Notes: generated by a model not told the origin, from the letters alone. 64,000 nt of DNA from Pseudonocardia sp. HH130630-07 (GCF_001698125.1 NZ_CP013854.1:5828001-5892000); one strand, 5' to 3'. Counted from the stretch's first letter, positions 27,314 through 35,659 are shown. A program made the numbers and translations.

Positions 27314-28254
27314 ACCCGGTGTTCGACGACCGCCCCCGCTCGGGGGTCGTGCGCCCGTTCGATCTGGTCGACCCCGGGTTCGGCGAGCCGGTCGAGCTGC
27401 GGGTCCTGCCCGGTACCCGCTCGTTCCTCGACGTGGTGGTGGCCCGGATCCCGGGCTGGCGGCCGCTCACCGTCGACGTGCACGTCCCCGCCGACGGTTC
27501 CGGCCCGTTCCCGGTCGTGGTGTACGCGCACGGCGGCGCGTTCATCGCCGGGACGCCGCGGATGGGGCCGTGGGGCCCGCTACCGGGCCGGGGCATCGCC
27601 GTCGTCTCGGTGGACTACCGGCTGTGCGGCGAGGCGCGGTACCCGGAGCCGGTCGAGGACGTGCTCACCGCCGTGCGCTGGGTCCGCGCGCACGGCGCCG
27701 GGTACGGGCTCGACCCGGCCCGGGTGGCCGGCTGGGGCAGCTCGGCCGGCGCCTTCCTGGTGGGCCGGGCCGCGCTCACCGACGGCGGGCCGATCGGCCA
27801 TCCGGTTCCGGCGCCGGCCGGTACCGACGCCACACTGGACGCGGTGGTCCTGCACTACCCGCCGGTCGACTTCCTCGCCCTGCTGGGGCACGGACCGGAC
27901 GACCCGCGGCTCGACCAGTGGTGGACGACGACCTGCGACCTGTTCGGCGTGACCCGCGACGGCGACCTGTCCCCGGTCCGGCACGGGGCGCTGCCCGCCG
28001 CCGTCGCGCGTTGCCGCCGGGTGCCCCCGCTGCTCCTGGCCCACGGCACCGCGGACGAGGTGGTGCCGCACGTCCAGAGCGAGCTGCTGCACGACGCGGT
28101 CCGCGCCGCAGGCGGGCACAGCGAGCTGCAGCTCGTCGACGGCGCGGGGCACGGCGCGCCGGTCTTCGGCGCGCCGGCCGTGCTCGATCCGGCGGTCCGG
28201 TTCCTCCGGCGGCACTGGGGCGACGCCGCGTCCGCCACGGATCGGATGCAGTAG
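27310..28254 (+). CDS. Alpha/beta hydrolase, carboxylesterase/HSL-like
   Basis: 314 residues, GTG start overlapping the permease stop. HGGAF (oxyanion hole) near residue 77 and the nucleophile elbow GWGSSAG near residue 140 define the HSL/BD-FAE group. LAHGTADEVVP provides the acid and GAGHGAPVF the histidine. It is a cytoplasmic esterase or amidase, probably acting on the imported substrate or on an ester generated by the flavin monooxygenase. The GntR gene starts 38 bp downstream. Confidence 0.88.
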   Translation: MNPVFDDRPRSGVVRPFDLVDPGFGEPVELRVLPGTRSFLDVVVARIPGWRPLTVDVHVPADGSGPFPVVVYAHGGAFIAGTPRMGPWGPLPGRGIAVVSVDYRLCGEARYPEPVEDVLTAVRWVRAHGAGYGLDPARVAGWGSSAGAFLVGRAALTDGGPIGHPVPAPAGTDATLDAVVLHYPPVDFLALLGHGPDDPRLDQWWTTTCDLFGVTRDGDLSPVRHGALPAAVARCRRVPPLLLAHGTADEVVPHVQSELLHDAVRAAGGHSELQLVDGAGHGAPVFGAPAVLDPAVRFLRRHWGDAASATDRMQ

Positions 28255-28292
28255 TCTCCGCATTGCACCTGTTGCTCGACCCTGGGGAAGCC

Positions 28293-28997
28293 GTGGCGTC
28301 CGCTCTGCCGCTCGACGACGGTTCCGGGATCTCGCTCAGCGACCGGGTCGCCGAGACGCTGCAGGGCCGGGTCATCTCCGGGGAGATCCCGGTCGGCTCG
28401 TGGATCCGGCACGGCGCGGTGGCCGAGGAGTTCGCGATCAGCCGCACCCCGGTGCGCGAGGCCCTGCGGATCCTCGCCGAGCGCGACGTGGTCACGATCG
28501 TGCCGAACCGCGGCGCACGGGTGAACGGGCAGTCGCCGAGCGACATCCGCCTGATCGGTGCCGTCCGCTCCGAGCTGGAGGGGCTCGCCGCGCAGTGGGC
28601 CGCCGGCCGGATCGACGACCGGCTCTCCACCCGGCTGGAGACGGCGTGGGACCGGTTCCGCGAGATCGCGGACGGGTCCGCGCCCGGCGATCTCGCCCGG
28701 GAGTGGGCCGCGGCCAACGAGGAGTTCCACGCGGTGATCCTGGAGGCGGCGGGGAACAAGTACCTCTCGCTGTCGGTCGCCGAGCTGCGGCGGCGGTTGC
28801 CGCACAACATCTCCTTCGGTGCCTACGCCGGCAACTCCCGGCTGCTCGCCCGCAACCTCGCCGAGCACGACGACATCTCCCGCGCCGTCCTCGGCGGCGA
28901 GGCCGACCGTGCCCGCGAGCTGATGACCGCCCACATCCGGTCCTCGGTCGAGGCCGTCGCCGACTGGCTGGACCGCTCGGGCGGCCCGGGCCGCTGA
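28293..28997 (+). CDS. GntR family transcriptional regulator (FadR/FCD type)
   Basis: 234 residues from GTG after GGGGAAG. The N-terminal GntR winged helix is SLSDRVAETLQGRVISGEIPVGSWI...EFAISRTPVREALRILAERDVV. The C-terminal FCD domain has the FHAVILEAAGN helix, with its conserved metal-binding histidine and asparagine region, and a final MTAHIRSSVEAV. It lies inside the catabolic block. GGATGCA (28244-28250) and TTGCACC (28263-28269) lie just upstream, similar to the repeated sites at the permease and cupin promoters, which suggests autoregulation and a local regulon. Confidence 0.9.
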   Translation: MASALPLDDGSGISLSDRVAETLQGRVISGEIPVGSWIRHGAVAEEFAISRTPVREALRILAERDVVTIVPNRGARVNGQSPSDIRLIGAVRSELEGLAAQWAAGRIDDRLSTRLETAWDRFREIADGSAPGDLAREWAAANEEFHAVILEAAGNKYLSLSVAELRRRLPHNISFGAYAGNSRLLARNLAEHDDISRAVLGGEADRARELMTAHIRSSVEAVADWLDRSGGPGR

Positions 28998-29013
28998 CCG
29001 CCGGTCCCGGCCG

Positions 29014-30129
29014 TCACGCCCCGACCGCCGCCGCGGTCTCGCGGAGCAGGGCGTTGCGCCGGTCGAGCGCCGCCGCGGTCGCCGGGACCATGATGTCGGC
29101 GTTGCCCGCGACGCTGCCCTGGGCCCGCCGCACCAGGGGGCGCTGGCGGGCCTCGTAGTCGGCGAACGCCGCCGCGAGGTCACCGGGCGACCGGCGCACC
29201 GCGTCGGCGAGGAACTCCGCCCCGGTCATCGCCAGGCTGGTACCCATGCCGGACAGCAGCGCGGCGCAGTGCGCGGCGTCGCCGAGCAGCACCACCCGGC
29301 CCCGGTGCCAGGCGGGCATCCGGGTCTGGGCGACCGAGTCGAAGTAGAACCCCGGCGAGTCCGGTGCCCGGAACGCGGCCCGCAGCGCGGGGACCTCCCA
29401 GACGTCGTCGGCCGCCAGGACGTCACCGGCGATCCGCCGCTGGGCGTCCGCGTCGCGGTCGTCACCGAGCCGCGGGCTGCGGAACATCAGCATCCCGAGC
29501 GGGCCGTCGGCGTCGTCGCGGATCGAGGCCATCCGGCCGGGTGCGTTGAACATGCCGGGGCGCCACGCCCGGCCGGGATCCAGCGAGACCAGCGCGACGT
29601 AGAGCCCGAGGTGCCGGACGAACCGCTCCTCCGGGCCGAAGGCCAGCCGCCGCACCGAGGAGTGCAGCCCGTCGGCGCCGACCACGAGGTCGTAGCGGTC
29701 GACGCCCTGCGTCGTCGTGACGGTCACCCCGGTGTCGTCCTGGTCCAGGCCGGTCACCTCGGTGCCGAAGCGGAACCGTGCACCGTCCCCGACCGCGGCG
29801 CGCAGGGTGTCGGCGAGCCGGTCGCGGGTGATCTCGACGTCGTCCGGGCTCTCGTCACCGAACCAGGCCACCGCGAACCGGGCGCGCACGGCGCCGTCCG
29901 GCCCGACGACGTCGTCCGGCACCCGGGGCGGGACCCGTTCGGCCCGGATCCGGTCGAGCACGCCCATCCGCTCCGCCGTGCCCAGCGCCGCACCGCGGAC
30001 GTCGATCGGCGCACCGCCGCGGCGGATCCGGGGTGCACGCTCGACGACCGTCACGTCGCAGGAGTGCCGGGCGAACCAGTGGGCGGCCGACAACCCGGCC
30101 ATGGCGGCGCCCGAGACGAGGACCCTCAT
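29014..30129 (-). CDS. FAD-dependent monooxygenase (aromatic hydroxylase type)
   Basis: 371 residues. It has the group A flavoprotein monooxygenase motifs: N-terminal VLVSGAAMAGLSAAHWFARH (GxGxxG-like; the first glycine context is SGAAMAG), DLVVGADGLHSSVRR (DG motif) and VVLLGDAAHC (GD motif). Such enzymes hydroxylate aromatic or related substrates with NAD(P)H and O2. The ATG start overlaps the stop of the upstream cupin gene (ATGA), so both are driven by the promoter with TTGCATCC repeats. It converges with the GntR gene, with 16 bp between the stops. Confidence 0.87.
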   Translation of the reverse strand: MRVLVSGAAMAGLSAAHWFARHSCDVTVVERAPRIRRGGAPIDVRGAALGTAERMGVLDRIRAERVPPRVPDDVVGPDGAVRARFAVAWFGDESPDDVEITRDRLADTLRAAVGDGARFRFGTEVTGLDQDDTGVTVTTTQGVDRYDLVVGADGLHSSVRRLAFGPEERFVRHLGLYVALVSLDPGRAWRPGMFNAPGRMASIRDDADGPLGMLMFRSPRLGDDRDADAQRRIAGDVLAADDVWEVPALRAAFRAPDSPGFYFDSVAQTRMPAWHRGRVVLLGDAAHCAALLSGMGTSLAMTGAEFLADAVRRSPGDLAAAFADYEARQRPLVRRAQGSVAGNADIMVPATAAALDRRNALLRETAAAVGA

Positions 30130-30521
30130 CCGAGGTCCGGATGGCTGAGCCGGCCGCGGTCGTTCGTCTGCGCCGGGAGCGTCACCGGGCTCAGGGACCG
30201 CTCACCGACGAACTCGACGACGTAGTGGGTGACCGCGGCGGGGCCGACGTTGCGGATCCGGTGCGGGCGCATCGGGCCACCGGAGCCGACGGTCTTGAAC
30301 ATGCAGAACCCCGGCTCGGCGACCTGCCGGACGCCCCAGCCCGTGTCGCCCAGCTCCTGGGCCTCGGCCGTGCCCGCGTCCGGCCAGAGGACCAGGTGGT
30401 CGTGGTGGTGCTGGTGGAAGTCGAACATCCCCCCGTCCGCCTCCAGCGTCATCGACCAGACCCGGACCCGGTCGTTCTCGAAGATCAGCGTGTCGCCAGG
30501 GGTGGCTGGATGCTCGGCCAT
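30126..30521 (-). CDS. Cupin domain protein
   Basis: 131 residues from an ATG after GAGGGAG. The first cupin motif is FDFHQHHHDHLVLW, with candidate metal-binding histidines. A second, MRPHRIRNVGPAAVTHYVVEFVGE, retains one histidine. Members range from sugar-binding proteins to dioxygenases and ring-cleavage enzymes. It is first in a two-gene operon with the flavin monooxygenase, which fits an accessory or oxygenase step in the same pathway. The duplicated TTGCATCC operator lies about 20-50 bp upstream of the start. Confidence 0.8.
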   Translation of the reverse strand: MAEHPATPGDTLIFENDRVRVWSMTLEADGGMFDFHQHHHDHLVLWPDAGTAEAQELGDTGWGVRQVAEPGFCMFKTVGSGGPMRPHRIRNVGPAAVTHYVVEFVGERSLSPVTLPAQTNDRGRLSHPDLG

Positions 30522-30541
30522 GACGCTCCCTCGCTCGACTG

Positions 30542-30570
30542 GGATGCAATGTAGCAAGCGGTGGATGCAA
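30542..30570 (-). promoter_or_regulatory. Duplicated TTGCATCC operator (21-bp period) upstream of the cupin operon
   Basis: In gene orientation, two perfect TTGCATCC copies (complement of 30563-30570 and 30542-30549) are separated by 13 bases. The hexamer TACATT, a possible -10, lies between them. Same octamer, orientation and 21-bp period as at 25846-25874. Confidence 0.65.
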
Positions 30571-30809
30571 GAAGAAGGCCATGCGCTGCCCGCACCCGGG
30601 GAGGTCCGGGACCCTCGCAGGCGGGAACGGGCCGTCGGCACGGCCGGTCGGCGACCACCGCCGGAAACGCACGGTCCGGATCGGAACCCATTCGGGAACC
30701 ATCCGGAACCCGACGAGGCCCTGCCGTTACGGCACGGTTCCGACGATTCTCCGAGATTCACCCGATGCGGGTTCGCGCAGGTCGGAACGCCCTGGCTACC
30801 ATGCCCGGC

Positions 30810-30980
30810 ATGGACGAATTCTCGGTCGGCGACACCGTGCGCATCACGGGCCGGACGATGACGGGAAACGTGGGAACCGTCATCCATCTCGACAAGAAGA
30901 ACGAGAAGTATCTGGTGCGGATCAGCGCCGTGACGCAGAACTATTTCACCGCCGAGGAACTGGAGATCTTCACGAGCTAG
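30810..30980 (+). CDS. Small conserved protein, SH3/KOW-like, unknown function
   Basis: 56 residues (MDEFSVGDTVRITGR... to ...EELEIFTS), or 59 if the in-frame ATG at 30801 is used. Neither start has a clear ribosome-binding site. The sequence reads as a small all-beta barrel: VGDTVRITG, then GNVGTVIHLDKKNEKYLVRI, a pattern like KOW/SH3 domains. Codon use is typical of the window, although its base composition is less GC-rich than its neighbours. A strong hairpin (31004-31040) follows the stop and supports a real transcription unit. The 280 bases upstream, back to the cupin operator, hold nothing else that I recognise. Confidence 0.62.
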   Translation: MDEFSVGDTVRITGRTMTGNVGTVIHLDKKNEKYLVRISAVTQNYFTAEELEIFTS

Positions 30981-31003
30981 CGGGCGCCCCCCGGGCGGGA
31001 CCG

Positions 31004-31040
31004 CCGGGCGGGCGGGCCGGGGACGAGCCCGCCCGCCCGG
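31004..31040. terminator. Strong GC hairpin after the 56-residue gene
   Basis: 14-bp perfect stem, CCGGGCGGGCGGGC (31004-31017) with GCCCGCCCGCCCGG (31027-31040), and a 9-base loop. It lacks a T-run, as is common for actinobacterial terminators. Confidence 0.65.
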
Positions 31041-31047
31041 GATCCGC

Positions 31048-31061
31048 ATGACATCTGTCAT
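31048..31061. promoter_or_regulatory. Perfect palindrome ATGACATCTGTCAT upstream of the CPBP protease gene
   Basis: 6-bp arms ATGACA/TGTCAT around TC, 82 bp upstream of the ATG at 31143. It shares the GACA-NN-TGTC core of the dispersed palindrome. Confidence 0.45.
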
Positions 31062-31142
31062 GGGTGGACCCGTGCGCGACACCGGGAATCCGATGATCCA
31101 CCGCACTCCGTAGCGGGCCGGTCCGCTCCTAGCGTCGTCGTC

Positions 31143-32162
31143 ATGCGACCTCACGACCGTTCCGCCCCCACCCAGCCGGTCCGGGTGGCCGGTGCACCCG
31201 GCACCGCACCGGACGATCGACGTGCGGCGCCCGCCCCGAGCCGCGGGCCGCGCCCGGTCCCGCCGGGCGTCGAGTACCACCGGGTGCTGGCCGGGGAGAA
31301 GCGGCGCATCGGGCGCGGCGTGCTCGCCATCGTGCTGCTGCTCGCCGGGCTCGTCGTCTTCCCGGTCGTCCTCGGCCGGCTCGCCTTCCTCGTCGACGTG
31401 CAGCTCGGCAACACCACGCCCGACGCCGTCCCCGGCACGGTCTACACGCCGCTGCACCACGCCTCGGGGATGCTCGGGCTCGCGCTGCTCATCCCGTGGG
31501 CCATGACGCTGCAACGCCTGCTTTACGGGGTGCGCGGCGCAACGCTGCACTCGGTCGTCTCGCGGTTCCGGTTCGACCTGTTCGGGCGGGCGCTGCTGCT
31601 GGCGGGGCCGGTGCTGGTGGTCGTCACCCTGTTCGGGGCGGTCGGCCCGGTCGAGGGCGTCCCGTGGTCGCAGGCCGACCTGGTCGGCGTCCTGCTCGGG
31701 ATCCTGCTGCTGACACCGCTGCAGGCCGCGGGCGAGGAGTACGGCGTCCGCGGGCTGGTGTTCCGGGTGCTCGGGAGCTGGACGCGCGGACCGCGGGCCG
31801 GGCTCGTCCTCGGTGTCGTCGTCTCCAGCGTCCTGTTCACCGCGGTCCACATGGCGACCGACCCGTACATCATCCTCTGGTACCTGGTGTGGTGGTCCAG
31901 CTCGGCGCTGATCACCTGGCGCACCGGCGGCCTGGAGGTCACCGTCGTCGTGCACGCCGTGATCAACACCGTCAGCCTCGCGATGGCCCCGCTGCTGCGG
32001 ATCGATCTCGGAGCCGCGCTGGGCGAGCGGTCGACCGCCGTGGTGTCGGCCTACCAGCTCGTGCCCACCGCGACGGTGGCCCTCATCACCGCGGTGGTGT
32101 GGTGGTCCACCCGGCGGACCGGGCCCGCCCGGACCGTGGCCGCCCGAGGTGCCCGGCCGTGA
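31143..32162 (+). CDS. CPBP family intramembrane metalloprotease
   Basis: 339 residues. A 60-residue Pro/Arg-rich cytoplasmic head precedes about eight membrane helices. The CAAX/CPBP (Abi) signature is complete: E198-E199-x3-R203 (GEEYGVRG), H236 in FTAVHMATDP, and H271/N275 in VVHAVIN. Members are glutamic-type or metallo intramembrane proteases; some provide bacteriocin self-immunity or process prenylated peptides. The stop overlaps the next gene (GTGA). The lanthipeptide locus is 14 kb away, so an immunity link is not supported by location. Confidence 0.85.
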   Translation: MRPHDRSAPTQPVRVAGAPGTAPDDRRAAPAPSRGPRPVPPGVEYHRVLAGEKRRIGRGVLAIVLLLAGLVVFPVVLGRLAFLVDVQLGNTTPDAVPGTVYTPLHHASGMLGLALLIPWAMTLQRLLYGVRGATLHSVVSRFRFDLFGRALLLAGPVLVVVTLFGAVGPVEGVPWSQADLVGVLLGILLLTPLQAAGEEYGVRGLVFRVLGSWTRGPRAGLVLGVVVSSVLFTAVHMATDPYIILWYLVWWSSSALITWRTGGLEVTVVVHAVINTVSLAMAPLLRIDLGAALGERSTAVVSAYQLVPTATVALITAVVWWSTRRTGPARTVAARGARP

Positions 32163-32815
32163 TCGGGAGGTACCGGCGGCGCTGGCAGCAGGCGAAGGTG
32201 CGGCCCGGGGACGGCAGCCCGCCGGCCCCGTACCGCTTCTGGCAGCTGTTCTCCCGCTCGATGTTCGTCCTGGAGCTGCCCGGCCCGTACGGCCGTCCCG
32301 ACGTGTTCGAGGTCGACGTCCGCTACTACGCGGACAGCTCGACGACGGCGAGTCCGGCGGCCCTCTACCGCAACGGTGTGCAGGTCCACCGGTCCCGCAT
32401 CCCGGTGGTGTTCCCGGTGCCCGGGGGGTGCATCGAGGTCGCCACAAGCGCGTTCGGGCTCAAGCGCATCCACTACGTGCGCGACGACGGCCACGAGGAG
32501 GTGCTGCGCCCGCATCCGCGCTCGCACGAGGGTCTGCGGGCGCGGTTCGGCAGGCGGTTCCCGCGGACCAGCTCCGTCGTGAGCGCGCTGGCCGTCTGTG
32601 TGCTGCTCGCCGGGCTCGCCGTCGCACTGCCGAAGACGGCGGAGACGCTCACCCACATCCCGGTCGTCGCCGAGCACGTGGGCGCGTTCACCTCGCCGGT
32701 CCGGCTCCCGGTCTGGGCCACCGTGACGCTCGCCGTCGCCGGGGCGTTCGCCGCCCTGGAACGGGCGCTCACCCTGCGCCACCACTGGCTGCTGGACATG
32801 CACACCTCGGACTAG
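32159..32815 (+). CDS. Unknown membrane-associated protein coupled to the CPBP protease
   Basis: 218 residues. The GTG start overlaps the protease stop (GTGA), so the two are probably translated together. The N-terminal 130 residues are soluble and rich in aromatic and charged residues (FWQLFSRSMFVLELPGPYGRPDVFEVDVRYYAD...ALYRNGVQ, then FGLKRIHYVRDDG). Two hydrophobic helices follow, around residues 140-160 and 180-200, and a short tail ends HHWLLDMHTSD. I do not recognise the family. Constant coupling to an intramembrane protease suggests a substrate, an adaptor or a partner. Confidence 0.65.
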   Translation: MIGRYRRRWQQAKVRPGDGSPPAPYRFWQLFSRSMFVLELPGPYGRPDVFEVDVRYYADSSTTASPAALYRNGVQVHRSRIPVVFPVPGGCIEVATSAFGLKRIHYVRDDGHEEVLRPHPRSHEGLRARFGRRFPRTSSVVSALAVCVLLAGLAVALPKTAETLTHIPVVAEHVGAFTSPVRLPVWATVTLAVAGAFAALERALTLRHHWLLDMHTSD

Positions 32816-32859
32816 ACGCCTCGTCGCAGCGTCCACCCCGCCGTCGTCGGGGCGTCGAC

Positions 32860-32886
32860 GACCCGGAGTCCACCGGACTCCGGGTC
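32860..32886. terminator. Bidirectional terminator hairpin
   Basis: 12-bp perfect stem GACCCGGAGTCC (32860-32871) and GGACTCCGGGTC (32875-32886) with a 3-base loop, placed between the convergent genes ending at 32815 and 32895. Confidence 0.75.
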
Positions 32887-32894
32887 TTCCGGGC

Positions 32895-33749
32895 TCAGGG
32901 CTCCGCGCAGATCCGCCGGAGGACCTCGGGGAGCCTGGTGAGCGCGTGGCTGTGGCCCGATCCGGGCCACACCGTGAGCGTGCTCCCCGGTACGGCCGCC
33001 GCCTGGTCGACGACGTGCTGGAGGGGCACGTTGCGGTCGTGGTCACCGGCGTAGAAGTCGACCGGGCCGCCGACCTCGGACAGCTCGAATCCCCACGGCC
33101 GGACGAGCAGCCAGGTGTCGTGCACGACGCCGTGGAGCCCGTGGACGGTCGCGGCCCGCAGCATCGCGGCGGCGTCGGCCGCGAGCTCCGGGTGGGCGGC
33201 GATGTTCTCCCGGTCCTCGCGCGGCAGCAGGTCCCCGGGGACGGCGGCCGCGGCCCCGCCGGCGACGAGACGCTCGACGATCGGTGTCAGGGCGTCGATC
33301 CCCTCGGTCGCCGCAGCGAAGACGGCCCGGTTCACCTCGTGGAGCCCGGCGATCCGCTGCGGGCCGTCGAGGGGCCCCACCCCGCAGACCACCGCCGTCC
33401 GGACCACCCCGGGGTCCCCGGCCGCGGCACACGCGAGGGCGTAGGGGCCGCCACCCGACGTCCCGACGACCCGGTACCGGTCGAGTCCGAGGTGCTCGGC
33501 CAGTGCACTCACGTCCGCCGGCCAGTCGATGATGCGGCGGTCCGGGAGGAAGGTCGACAGCCCGCATCCCGGCCGGTCCGGAACGATCAGCCGGACACCG
33601 GTCCCGGCGGCGGCCGAGGCGAGACCGCGCCCCATGACCCGGCAGGAGGGGGCTCCGTGCAGGTAGACCACCGGGATCCCGTCCGCAGGGCCGTGCTCGT
33701 CCCAGACGAGTTCCCGGCCGTCGCTCAGCCGGAGTGAACGGGTGGACAA
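32895..33749 (-). CDS. Alpha/beta hydrolase
   Basis: 284 residues. The start is TTG at 33749, supported by GAGGAG nine bases upstream; no ATG or GTG in frame is better placed. YLHGAPSCRVMGRG carries the oxyanion hole. GTSGGGPYALACAA is the nucleophile elbow, VDFYAGDHDRNVP provides the acid, and WPGSGHSHAL the histidine. It is a typical single-domain hydrolase of about 280 residues with an unknown ester, amide or epoxide substrate. It is divergent from a TetR gene (155 bp), its probable regulator. Confidence 0.88.
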   Translation of the reverse strand: MSTRSLRLSDGRELVWDEHGPADGIPVVYLHGAPSCRVMGRGLASAAAGTGVRLIVPDRPGCGLSTFLPDRRIIDWPADVSALAEHLGLDRYRVVGTSGGGPYALACAAAGDPGVVRTAVVCGVGPLDGPQRIAGLHEVNRAVFAAATEGIDALTPIVERLVAGGAAAAVPGDLLPREDRENIAAHPELAADAAAMLRAATVHGLHGVVHDTWLLVRPWGFELSEVGGPVDFYAGDHDRNVPLQHVVDQAAAVPGSTLTVWPGSGHSHALTRLPEVLRRICAEP

Positions 33750-33903
33750 CGACGACTCCTCACCGGTTCCGCACCGTGCTCGCGCCGACGACGGGGATCT
33801 CCCCGTGACCGGACGGCAGCATCGACACCAAAACGTAGGCGTGACTCCGTTTCAGACGGTACAGATCCGGTGGCCCGGACGCGTGACGGCCTAGGCTGAC
33901 GCG

Positions 33904-34554
33904 GTGAGCTCCGGCAGGCGCGTGCGCAAGGACGTCCGCACCAACCGTGCCGCGCTGGTGTCCGCCGCCCGGACGGAGCTCGCCGAGCACGGGCTGGACA
34001 TGAGCCTGGAGCGGGTCGCCCAGCGGGCCGGGCTCGGAGTCGCGACGCTCTACCGGCACTTCCCGCACCGCGCGGAGCTCCTCGACGCCGTGCTGGCCGA
34101 GGTCCTCGGCAGGTACGCGGATCTCGCGAGGGCGGCGCTGGACGACCCCGATCCCTGGCGCGGCTTCGTCACGTTCCTCGAGCGGACGACGCGTCTGGAG
34201 GCTGCGGACCGCGGGCTCAACGACCTGCTCTCGATGGACCTCGACGGCACGCCGGCCTGCCGGGCGGCGAAACAGGAGCACTACCGCACCGTGTGTGCGG
34301 TCATCGCCCGCGCGCAGGAGGACGGATCGCTGCGGGCCGACCTGCGGGCCGAGGACCTGGTGTTCCTCACCTGGGGACACGCCCGGATCCTGGAGGCGGC
34401 CGCGCTCACCGACCGGCCGGAGATCTGGCGGCGGCACCTCGCGTTCCTCCTGGACGGTTTCCGGGCGGGTGCCGCCACGGCGGCTCCGCTCCCGCCGGTG
34501 CCGCCGGAGGAGATGCAGCAGATCATGGAGCGGCTCGGTACACGTCGGTCCTGA
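33904..34554 (+). CDS. TetR family transcriptional regulator
   Basis: 216 residues. The helix-turn-helix is in RKDVRTNRAALVSAARTELAEHGLDMSLERVAQRAGLGVATLYRHFPHRAELL (residues about 8-60), followed by a helical ligand domain. GTG start. It lies between the divergent hydrolase and the downstream LLM flavin oxidoreductase and probably represses one or both. In the 155-bp divergent gap, CCGTTTCAGACGG (33848-33860) is a short imperfect dyad that could be its operator; the support is weak. Confidence 0.88.
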   Translation: MSSGRRVRKDVRTNRAALVSAARTELAEHGLDMSLERVAQRAGLGVATLYRHFPHRAELLDAVLAEVLGRYADLARAALDDPDPWRGFVTFLERTTRLEAADRGLNDLLSMDLDGTPACRAAKQEHYRTVCAVIARAQEDGSLRADLRAEDLVFLTWGHARILEAAALTDRPEIWRRHLAFLLDGFRAGAATAAPLPPVPPEEMQQIMERLGTRRS

Positions 34555-34633
34555 GTGCGCGGCCCGCGGAAGACGGAGGGCCCCTCCGTTGTTGGACCGG
34601 AGGTCCGGCCCCGCGTGAACGAGAGGTCCTGCC

Positions 34634-35629
34634 GTGTCACTCCCCCTGCCGTTGTCGATCCTCGACCTGGCCACCGTCACCCGGGACGAGAGCGTGGGCG
34701 AGGCGCTGGAGGCCAGCACGACGCTGGCCCAGCGTGCGGAGGAATGGGGTTTCCGGCGCATCTGGTACGCCGAGCACCACAACATGCGCGGCATCGCCTC
34801 CGCCGCGACCAGCGTGCTCATCGCGCATGTCGCCGCCCGCACCGAGCGGATCACCCTCGGCTCCGGCGGCGTGATGCTGCCCAACCACTCGCCGCTGCAG
34901 ATCGCCGAGCAGTTCGGCACCCTGGCCGAGCTGCACCCGGGCCGGATCGAGCTGGGGCTGGGCCGCGCGCCGGGGACCGACCAGGAGACGGTGCGCGCCC
35001 TGCGCCGGGACCCGGCCGCGTCCGAGCGCTTCCCGCAGGACGTGCAGGAGCTGCAGGGGTTCCTCGGCGAGCACAGCACGATTCCCAACGTGGCGGCCTA
35101 TCCGGGCCGCGGCACCGGGGTCCCGCTGTTCGTCCTGGGCTCCTCGCTCTACGGGGCCCAGGTCGCCGCGGCACTCGGCCTGCCCTACGCGTTCGCCTCG
35201 CACTTCGCGCCGGACGCCCTGCAGCGGGCCGTCGCCCTGTACCGCGCGGAGTTCCGCCCGTCGGCCCAGCTCTCCGCGCCGCGGGTGCTGGCCGGGGTGA
35301 ACGTGATCGCCGCGGACTCCGACGAGGAGGCCCAGGACGAGCTCCGGCAGGTCCAGCGCCAGCGGGTGCGGCTGTTCGCCGGTCGCCGGGGGACCTCGCT
35401 CACCGACGCCGAGACCGACGTCGTGCTCGACGGACCCGCGGGTGACCAGATCCGGTCGATGACCCGGCACAGCGCGGTCGGCACGCCGGACACCGTCACC
35501 CGCTACCTGGAGGAGTTCGCCGCCCTCGCCGACGCCGACGAGCTGATCGTCGCCGGGGCCGCCACCCGCCGGGAGAGGTGGTGGCGCAGCTGGGAGCTGC
35601 TCGCGTCGAAGGTCCAGACCGGGTCCTGA
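34634..35629 (+). CDS. LLM class flavin-dependent oxidoreductase (luciferase-like monooxygenase)
   Basis: 331 residues, GTG start. The TIM-barrel luciferase-like pattern is clear: [58 protein letters not shown], followed by [11 protein letters not shown]. This layout belongs to the MsnO8/YhbW-like group of FMN/FMNH2-dependent oxidoreductases. Substrate unknown. It starts 80 bp after the TetR gene on the same strand and may share its transcript. A hairpin terminator lies directly after the stop. Confidence 0.9.
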   Translation: MSLPLPLSILDLATVTRDESVGEALEASTTLAQRAEEWGFRRIWYAEHHNMRGIASAATSVLIAHVAARTERITLGSGGVMLPNHSPLQIAEQFGTLAELHPGRIELGLGRAPGTDQETVRALRRDPAASERFPQDVQELQGFLGEHSTIPNVAAYPGRGTGVPLFVLGSSLYGAQVAAALGLPYAFASHFAPDALQRAVALYRAEFRPSAQLSAPRVLAGVNVIAADSDEEAQDELRQVQRQRVRLFAGRRGTSLTDAETDVVLDGPAGDQIRSMTRHSAVGTPDTVTRYLEEFAALADADELIVAGAATRRERWWRSWELLASKVQTGS

Positions 35630-35630
35630 C

Positions 35631-35653
35631 CCGGCCCGCCGGTACCGGGCCGG
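35631..35653. terminator. Hairpin between convergent genes
   Basis: 8-bp stem CCGGCCCG (35631-35638) with CGGGCCGG (35646-35653) and a 7-base loop, between stops at 35629 and 35660. Probably bidirectional. Confidence 0.55.
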
Positions 35654-35659
35654 CGCCGG

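Noticed and set aside
31143-32162. CPBP protease as immunity gene for the lanthipeptide
   Set aside because: It lies 14 kb from the locus with its own operon partner; nothing links the two.
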